Source: Paraglaciecola polaris LMG 21857 (GTDB taxonomy: Bacteria > Pseudomonadota > Gammaproteobacteria > Enterobacterales > Alteromonadaceae). From it: a DNA stretch of 64,000 bases. Positions 62,645-64,000 of this stretch are shown piece after piece. The first letter of the stretch is position 1. The number at the start of each line of letters is the position of its first letter. The stretch is taken from positions 19,768 to 83,767 of the forward strand of contig NZ_BAER01000124.1 of assembly GCF_000315055.1 (NCBI RefSeq), read 5' to 3'. The translations under genes and the position numbers were made by a program. Below the pieces are notes generated by a model. It was not told where the DNA came from. It made no database searches and saw nothing but the letters and a program-made list of their open reading frames with translations.

Positions 62645-62668
62645 GGACGTCTAGAAGTAAAGACTGGT
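62645..62668. promoter_or_regulatory. MetJ-like operator upstream of metK
   Basis: Three 8-bp units in tandem: GGACGTCT (seven of eight to the met box AGACGTCT), AGAAGTAA and AGACTGGT (five of eight each). They lie 70-93 bp before the metK start. MetJ needs at least two adjacent boxes, and weak ones are tolerated next to a strong one. Methionine repression of metK is the known use of such sites in gammaproteobacteria. No metJ is in the window. Confidence 0.5.
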
Positions 62669-62737
62669 ATTTTTGATCTTAATCAGTAAAATGTCACTAT
62701 ATTGATTAGTATATTTTTTATTTAATAAGGATCCTAC

Positions 62738-63889
62738 ATGGCTAAGCATCTTTTTACCTCCGAGTCGGTATCCGAAGGGCACCCAGACAAAATCGCAGAT
62801 CAAATATCTGATGCGGTACTTGATGCCATTCTCACCCAAGATCCCAGGGCTCGTGTGGCCTGCGAAACGTACGTAAAAACCGGCATGGTCATGGTAGGGG
62901 GTGAAGTTACCACAAATGCTTGGGTTGATATTGAAGAATTAACACGCAATACGATTCGCGAAATAGGCTATACCCATTCAGATATGGGCTTTGATGCCGA
63001 TTCCTGCGCTGTGTTAAACGCCATAGGTAAACAATCCCCTGACATCAATCAAGGTGTTGACCGCACACGCCCTGAAGATCAAGGCGCTGGTGACCAAGGC
63101 TTAATGTTTGGCTACGCCAGTGACGAGACAGAAGTGTTGATGCCTGCTCCCGTCACTTATGCCCATCGTTTGGTTAAACGCCAAGCAGAGGTACGTAAAA
63201 GTGGCCAACTAGACTGGTTGCGTCCAGATGCAAAAAGCCAAGTTACATTCATTTATGAAGATAATGTACCTGTGGGCATCGATGCAGTGGTGTTATCCAC
63301 TCAACATTGTGATTCTGTGACCACGGAACAATTACGCGAAGCAGTTATGGAAGAAATCATTAAACCCGTTCTTCCGGCTAAGTGGTTGACCGCGAATACT
63401 AAATATTTTATTAATCCCACTGGCCGTTTTGTGATCGGCGGTCCAATGGGAGATTGCGGATTAACTGGACGAAAAATTATCGTCGATACATACGGCGGCA
63501 TGGCCCGTCACGGCGGCGGTGCGTTCTCTGGTAAAGATCCCTCTAAAGTTGACCGCAGTGCTGCCTATGCCGGACGCTATGTGGCAAAAAATATTGTCGC
63601 AGCGGGCCTTGCCAAACGCTGTGAAATTCAAGTGTCTTATGCAATTGGTGTGGCTGAGCCTACGTCTATCAATATCGAAACCTTTGGTACCGGTAAAATA
63701 TCTGATGAAGCCTTAACGGCATTGGTTCGCGACCATTTTGAATTACGCCCTTATGGCTTGATCAAGATGCTTGATTTGGAACGTCCAATTTATCAGGCTA
63801 CTGCAGCCTATGGCCACTTTGGTCGTGATGAGTTCCCATGGGAGAAAACAGATAAAGCGGAGGCGTTACGCGCCGCAGCTAATCTTTAA
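62738..63889 (+). CDS. metK: S-adenosylmethionine synthetase
   Basis: A 383-residue enzyme that makes S-adenosylmethionine from methionine and ATP. The opening [37 protein letters not shown], the [26 protein letters not shown] segment and the C-terminal [13 protein letters not shown] are all family motifs. AAGGA lies upstream of the ATG. It is divergent from tkt with a 269-bp gap. A MetJ-like operator lies upstream and a terminator downstream. Confidence 0.98.
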   Translation: MAKHLFTSESVSEGHPDKIADQISDAVLDAILTQDPRARVACETYVKTGMVMVGGEVTTNAWVDIEELTRNTIREIGYTHSDMGFDADSCAVLNAIGKQSPDINQGVDRTRPEDQGAGDQGLMFGYASDETEVLMPAPVTYAHRLVKRQAEVRKSGQLDWLRPDAKSQVTFIYEDNVPVGIDAVVLSTQHCDSVTTEQLREAVMEEIIKPVLPAKWLTANTKYFINPTGRFVIGGPMGDCGLTGRKIIVDTYGGMARHGGGAFSGKDPSKVDRSAAYAGRYVAKNIVAAGLAKRCEIQVSYAIGVAEPTSINIETFGTGKISDEALTALVRDHFELRPYGLIKMLDLERPIYQATAAYGHFGRDEFPWEKTDKAEALRAAANL

Positions 63890-63945
63890 CGCGCTGTGTT
63901 TGTTTTGAATTAGCAGCCTTAAACAAATAAAAACCGTATATTAAT

Positions 63946-63979
63946 AAACGCATTGTGCCGACGCCCAATGCGTTTTTTT
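63946..63979 (+). terminator. Terminator after metK
   Basis: AAACGCATTG (63946-63955) and CAATGCGTTT (63966-63975) form a 10-bp stem with a 10-nt loop, followed by a T run to 63979. It lies 57 bp after the metK stop codon. Confidence 0.85.
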
Positions 63980-64000
63980 ATGCCTAAGCCTAAGCGACTC

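Overview
The window reads as a stretch of core chromosome from a marine gammaproteobacterium of the order Alteromonadales, most like Paraglaciecola/Glaciecola or Pseudoalteromonas atlantica. This is inferred from remembered protein similarity and gene order, not from a search. Supporting signs are a TonB receptor paired with a tryptophan-halogenase-like flavoprotein, the PEP-CTERM regulators PrsK/PrsR, the E. coli-like order rdgB-hemW-yggN, a tkt-epd-pgk-fba run divergent from metK, and enlarged PstA/PstC permeases. I see no rRNA, tRNA, insertion sequence, prophage or CRISPR array.

Layout. 1-4.6 kb: halogenase-like protein (cut by the left edge), a large TonB-dependent receptor and a gluconokinase. 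Two near-identical LacI-type operators lie upstream of the receptor and of the kinase, so the two are probably one carbohydrate regulon. 4.8-7.7 kb: an orphan periplasmic solute-binding protein and the gspA-gspB pair of type II secretion. 7.9-16 kb: housekeeping genes cca, dut, srmB, a TonB-like exported protein, rdgB, hemW, an orphan DNA methyltransferase and a YggN-like protein. 16-23 kb: two coupled DUF1566 surface proteins, lrgAB and prsRK. 23-31 kb: a KAS III enzyme, glpT, an MFS transporter, the cis/trans fatty-acid isomerase cti and one PEP-CTERM protein with a sigma-54-like promoter. 31-41 kb: small lipoproteins, two LysR regulators, an SDR enzyme, an MgtC-type protein, an alpha/beta hydrolase, a thioesterase, a three-gene ECF sigma / anti-sigma / exported coiled-coil operon, and oxyR.

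41-55.4 kb is a phosphate island: an OprP/O-type porin, phoU-pstBACS, a Pit transporter with its DUF47 partner, gcvR, ppk and ppx. Direct-repeat Pho boxes (7-bp half-sites spaced by 4 bp) are visible upstream of the porin unit (two copies in a 30-bp tandem repeat), pstS (three half-sites), the Pit operon (perfect) and ppk. The ppx reading frame is broken at a run of eight C residues. phoB and phoR are not in the window.

55.5-64 kb: a DUF4282 membrane protein, an HD phosphohydrolase, a small conserved-looking protein, then central carbon metabolism (class I aldolase, pgk, epd, tkt) and metK, the last with a MetJ-like operator.

The items most worth follow-up are the poly-C interruption in ppx, PHO control of a normally constitutive Pit transporter, the sigma-54/PrsR signature on a PEP-CTERM gene far from any exosortase, the ECF three-gene system, and a GspB with an extra N-terminal domain.
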